Shown in pieces: positions 7,479 through 9,943 of a stretch of DNA of 9,943 bases (its first letter is position 1; each line of letters starts with the position of its first letter). The DNA is from an uncultured Solobacterium sp. (lineage in GTDB: Bacteria; Bacillota_I; Bacilli_A; Erysipelotrichales; Erysipelotrichaceae): positions 1 through 9,943 of the forward strand of contig URHY01000071.1 of NCBI GenBank assembly GCA_900547815.1. Direction: 5' to 3'. A program made the translations under genes and the position numbers. A model generated the notes under the pieces. It saw only the letters and a program-made list of their open reading frames with translations, did not search any database and was not told the origin of the DNA.

Positions 7479-7487
7479 ATTATAACA
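7479..7487 (-). promoter_or_regulatory. Extended -10 promoter directly in front of recJ
   Basis: The minus strand reads TG-T-TATAAT (7479-7487), a perfect -10 hexamer with the TGn extension. At 17-nt spacing the -35 position holds CTGTGA (7502-7507), a poor match, so recognition would rest on the extended -10. The predicted start, about 7472, is next to the recJ ATG at 7471. The poor -35 lies inside the hairpin after ruvB. Confidence 0.6.
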
Positions 7488-7500
7488 TATATTAAAAATG

Positions 7501-7523
7501 TTCACAGACTATTAATCTGTGAA
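7501..7523 (-). terminator. Hairpin at the end of ruvB, weak terminator
   Basis: TTCACAGA (7501-7508) and TCTGTGAA (7516-7523) form a perfect 8-bp stem around a 7-nt loop that contains the ruvB TAA (7512-7514). On the minus strand the stem is followed by C, A and five U residues. The stem is AT-rich and the U run short, so partial termination with some read-through into recJ is likely. Confidence 0.55.
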
Positions 7524-8522
7524 CAATTCTTTTTGATAAGGTATTTGAAGATGTTCATACGCTTTTGGAGTAACTATTCTTCCTCTAGGTGTACGATTAA
7601 TAAAACCAATTTGCAACAAATAAGGTTCATATACATCTTCAAGAGTCATGGGTTCTTCACCAATACTTGATGCGATAGCTTCAAGTCCCACGGGGCCTCC
7701 TTTAAATCTTTCAATGATTCCTTTTAAATACTTATGATCGACCGCATCCAATCCTAAATGATCCACACGTAATCGATCTAATGCTGTTTTAGCAATTTCA
7801 CTTGATATCACACCATCATTATAGACTTGTGCAAAATCACGTACACGCCTAAATAATCGATTCGCTATACGTGGAGTACCACGTGATCTTAAAGCAATCT
7901 CCGCAACTGCATTTTTATCAATTTTTGTATCCATTACACAACTTGTACGATATACGATTTTTTCTAAATCTGCTAAGTTGTAATATTCAAGCTGTGAAAT
8001 AATCCCAAAACGATCTCGTAAAGGTGCACTTAAATCTCCGGCTCTTGTTGTCGCTCCAACAAGCGTAAAAGGCGGTAAATTGATACGAATATTATGTACG
8101 GTAGCTGAATCTTTACCAACTACAATATCTAGACAATAATCTTCCATTGCTGGATACAATACTTCTTCTACCTGCTTTGGCAAACGATGAATCTCGTCTA
8201 TAAATAGAACATCACCTGGTTCTAGTGTCGTCAAAATAGCCGCTAAATCTCCACTCTTTTCAATAGAAGGACCACTTGCCGTTTTTAAATTTCCATGCAT
8301 TTCATTGGCAAGAATATAGGCTAAAGTTGTCTTTCCAAGGCCAGGAGGACCATAGAATAATACATGATCTAAAGCTTCATTTCTTGATCTTGCCGCATTG
8401 ATAAATACATCTAGATTTTCTTTTAATTCAGATTGTCCAATATATTCACTTAGACTTTGAGGACGCAAAGTCTTTTCAAAACTATCGGATTCCTGTAAAT
8501 TTCCATCCACTTCTCTTGGCAT
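7512..8522 (-). CDS. ruvB: Holliday junction branch-migration ATPase RuvB
   Basis: RuvB is the hexameric AAA+ motor that, loaded by RuvA, drives branch migration of Holliday junctions in recombinational repair. The 336-aa product is full length. It has Walker [10 protein letters not shown] (58-66), Walker B LFIDEIHR (106-113), sensor 1 GATTRAG (156-162), the arginine-finger segment PLRDRFG (167-173) and sensor 2 RGTPR (214-218). A C-terminal winged-helix DNA-binding domain follows (about 255-330, including FINRTPRGR). The ATG at 8520-8522 is 5 nt after the ruvA stop; GGAG about 10 nt upstream, inside the end of ruvA, serves as the ribosome binding site. This is the standard ruvAB pair with no sign of truncation. 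Confidence 0.97.
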   Translation of the reverse strand: MPREVDGNLQESDSFEKTLRPQSLSEYIGQSELKENLDVFINAARSRNEALDHVLFYGPPGLGKTTLAYILANEMHGNLKTASGPSIEKSGDLAAILTTLEPGDVLFIDEIHRLPKQVEEVLYPAMEDYCLDIVVGKDSATVHNIRINLPPFTLVGATTRAGDLSAPLRDRFGIISQLEYYNLADLEKIVYRTSCVMDTKIDKNAVAEIALRSRGTPRIANRLFRRVRDFAQVYNDGVISSEIAKTALDRLRVDHLGLDAVDHKYLKGIIERFKGGPVGLEAIASSIGEEPMTLEDVYEPYLLQIGFINRTPRGRIVTPKAYEHLQIPYQKELFTD

Positions 8523-8527
8523 TTATC

Positions 8528-9106
8528 TTATACTCCATTTCTTTTCGCGAGTAAAATCAATGCTTGTCTTAGCATTTCATCTTCTCCTAATTCTGTATTT
8601 TCTAATTCTTTTTTGATTTTAGTTAATTGATTTGTCTTATATCCAAGCGAAACTAAAGCATCTTGAACTTGGCTCCAAACTGGACTTGACGCTACACCAT
8701 CGTTTGTTTCCAAAGATACAAACTTTCCTTTTAAATCTAGAACGATCTGTCCTGCCGTTTTTGCACCAATACCAGGTAAAGACTTAAGCTTTTTGATATC
8801 ATCATTTTCAATCGCTTCAATCATATCTTTTCCAGGACATACAGATAACATCGTTTGCGCTGTTTTTGGACCAATACCTTTAACATTGATCAAACGCATA
8901 AAAACTTCATAGTCCTCTTCCTTGATAAAGCCAAACAATAATATCGCATCTTCACGAACATGTTGATATGTATACAAAAATAATTCCTCATTCATTTTTT
9001 GACTTAATGCATTGGCCATATATACTTCATAGCCTACACCATGTACATCAAGTACAACACGATCACTTCGAATAATTCTTACAACACCATTCACAAACGC
9101 AATCAT
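8528..9106 (-). CDS. ruvA: Holliday junction DNA helicase subunit RuvA
   Basis: RuvA tetramers bind the four-way junction and recruit RuvB. The 192-aa product has the N-terminal OB-fold domain (1-62, starting MIAFVNGVV), two helix-hairpin-helix motifs, VKGIGPKTA (75-83) and LPGIGAKTA (110-118), and a C-terminal helical domain III (about 145-192) that contacts RuvB. I start it at the ATG at 9104-9106, with GAGGTG (9111-9116) as ribosome binding site. An in-frame ATG at 9119-9121 lies upstream of that site and would add MLRCN, which family members lack. Just 1 nt separates the exoA stop from this ATG, and the ribosome binding site is formed by the last two exoA sense codons, so translation should be coupled to exoA. 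Confidence 0.96.
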   Translation of the reverse strand: MIAFVNGVVRIIRSDRVVLDVHGVGYEVYMANALSQKMNEELFLYTYQHVREDAILLFGFIKEEDYEVFMRLINVKGIGPKTAQTMLSVCPGKDMIEAIENDDIKKLKSLPGIGAKTAGQIVLDLKGKFVSLETNDGVASSPVWSQVQDALVSLGYKTNQLTKIKKELENTELGEDEMLRQALILLAKRNGV

Positions 9107-9107
9107 A

Positions 9108-9857
9108 TTACACCTCAACATCTAATTCTACAGGACAATGATCTGAACCATATACATCCGTTAAAATCTTCGCATCCACAATTTTATCCTTTAATTCCGG
9201 CGATACTAACCAATAATCAATTCTCCATCCCGCATTCTTTTCGCGAGCTTTAAAGCGATAGCTCCACCAAGAATATTCCACTTTTTCAGGGTATAAAGTT
9301 CGATAACTATCGATAAATTCAGTTAACAGATTTTCCTTAAAGCTATCTCTTTCTTCATCTGTAAAACCCGCATTTTTATGATTTGTCTTTGGATTTTTTA
9401 TATCAATTTCTTCATTCGCCACATTAAAATCGCCACAAGCCATAACGGGTTTATCTAGTGATTTTAAATAAGCACTAAAAACTTTATCCCATTCCATACG
9501 ATAGTCTAATCTTTTTAGTCCATCGCCTGAATTTGGTGTATAAACAGTCACAACATAATATTCAGGATACTCCAAAGTAATCACTCTTCCTTCTGTATCA
9601 TGTTCTTCGACACCCATTCCATATCGAATTGAAATCGGTTCTTTTTTACAGAAAATCATTGTTCCACTATAGCCTTTTCTTTGTGCACTATTTATATATT
9701 GATAAGGATATAATTCACAATCCACTTCAATTTGATCGGGCTGTGCCTTAGTTTCTTGAATACAGAAAATGTCTGCATCCAACGCATAAAGAATTTCCAC
9801 AAAATCCTTCTTTAAAACGGCACGAATCCCGTTTACGTTCCACGAAATACATTTCAT
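9108..9857 (-). CDS. exoA: Exodeoxyribonuclease III / AP endonuclease (ExoA, Xth family)
   Basis: ExoA cuts the backbone 5' of abasic sites and trims blocked 3' ends in base-excision repair. The 249-aa product has the exonuclease III/APE1 motifs. These are SWNVNGIRA (5-13), CIQETK with the metal ligand E35 (32-37), VYTPNSG with Y106 (105-111), GDFNVA with D143 and N145 (142-147), and WRIDYWLVS near the end. The final block is GSDHCPV, with D239-H240 as the catalytic pair. I start it at the ATG at 9855-9857 with GAGGTG (9865-9870) at 7-nt spacing, giving the conserved [10 protein letters not shown] start. An in-frame ATG at 9878 lies inside the -10 element and is not credible. The gene leads an exoA-ruvA-ruvB unit. 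Confidence 0.96.
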   Translation of the reverse strand: MKCISWNVNGIRAVLKKDFVEILYALDADIFCIQETKAQPDQIEVDCELYPYQYINSAQRKGYSGTMIFCKKEPISIRYGMGVEEHDTEGRVITLEYPEYYVVTVYTPNSGDGLKRLDYRMEWDKVFSAYLKSLDKPVMACGDFNVANEEIDIKNPKTNHKNAGFTDEERDSFKENLLTEFIDSYRTLYPEKVEYSWWSYRFKAREKNAGWRIDYWLVSPELKDKIVDAKILTDVYGSDHCPVELDVEV

Positions 9858-9876
9858 AAAAAAACACCTCAGAAGC

Positions 9877-9885
9877 ATTATACCA
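9877..9885 (-). promoter_or_regulatory. Extended -10 promoter for exoA-ruvA-ruvB
   Basis: On the minus strand TG-G-TATAAT occupies 9877-9885. The -35 position at 17-nt spacing (TCGCCT) matches poorly, so this is read as an extended -10 promoter. The start is predicted near 9870, giving a leader of only about 13 nt that begins at the GAGGTG ribosome binding site. Confidence 0.65.
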
Positions 9886-9889
9886 CACC

Positions 9890-9926
9890 AAAAGAAAGTA
9901 GGCGATAGAGTTTAAATTCTACCGCC
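9890..9926 (-). terminator. Probable terminator of the gene beyond the right edge
   Basis: GGCGATAGAG (9901-9910) and TTCTACCGCC (9917-9926) form an imperfect inverted repeat. As minus-strand RNA it gives a 9-bp stem with one G-U pair, followed by the U-rich tract UACUUUCUUUU. It would end a minus-strand transcript entering from the right, just before the exoA promoter. All three minus-strand frames have a stop between 9900 and 9943, so no coding region can be assigned in this edge. Confidence 0.55.
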
Positions 9927-9943
9927 CCTTATCAAACCATACG

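Noticed and set aside
9041..9253. Plus-strand open frame of 70 codons across the exoA-ruvA junction
   Set aside because: It runs antisense to the tightly packed exoA and ruvA genes and has no ribosome binding site.

Overview
The window is a chromosomal housekeeping segment from an AT-rich, low-GC Gram-positive bacterium (Bacillota). Three things point there: strong GGAGG/GAGGTG ribosome binding sites, gene neighbourhoods typical of the phylum (ylbM/ylbN/rpmF and recJ-apt-rel), and a single bifunctional Rel protein. The shortened proteins (TmcAL 334 aa, RecJ 517 aa) would fit the Erysipelotrichia or a related small-genome lineage, but that placement is a low-confidence guess. I saw no rRNA, tRNA, CRISPR array, insertion sequence or phage gene.

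Layout. Bases 1-750 (minus) carry most of uppP, the undecaprenyl-diphosphate phosphatase, cut off at its C-terminus by the window edge. Next, on the same strand, come rpmF (ribosomal protein L32, 798-968) and its partner yceD/ylbN (980-1489). These two are driven by a near-perfect sigma-A promoter at 1516-1544, and a hairpin terminator (770-791) follows rpmF. Divergently, on the plus strand, tmcAL (ylbM, tRNA-Met wobble-cytidine acetylation) overlaps a membrane-anchored DUF218/YdcF-family protein (1583-3119). Plus-strand and minus-strand transcription meet at a compact hairpin (3106-3129) that contains the stop codons of both converging genes.

From 3127 to the right edge everything is on the minus strand. 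In transcription order it reads exoA - ruvA - ruvB, a weak hairpin, then recJ - apt - rel. ExoA (AP endonuclease), RuvA and RuvB (Holliday-junction branch migration) and RecJ (5'-3' single-strand exonuclease) form a DNA-repair block. Apt (adenine salvage, PRPP-dependent) and Rel ((p)ppGpp synthesis and hydrolysis) link it to purine-nucleotide metabolism and the stringent response. Spacing is tight: exoA and ruvA are 1 bp apart with the ruvA ribosome binding site inside exoA, and ruvA-ruvB is 5 bp.

No wholly new system is evident. The most interesting signals are at gene boundaries. Two genes (recJ and tmcAL) have no Shine-Dalgarno sequence and have a -10 element placed so that transcription should begin at or next to the ATG, suggesting leaderless mRNAs. 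The other mapped promoters also predict very short leaders. The promoter position decides that yceD starts at a GTG, not at the upstream ATG. Two stop codons lie in hairpin loops. L32 has an atypical zinc knuckle and YceD lacks the family cysteine motif.
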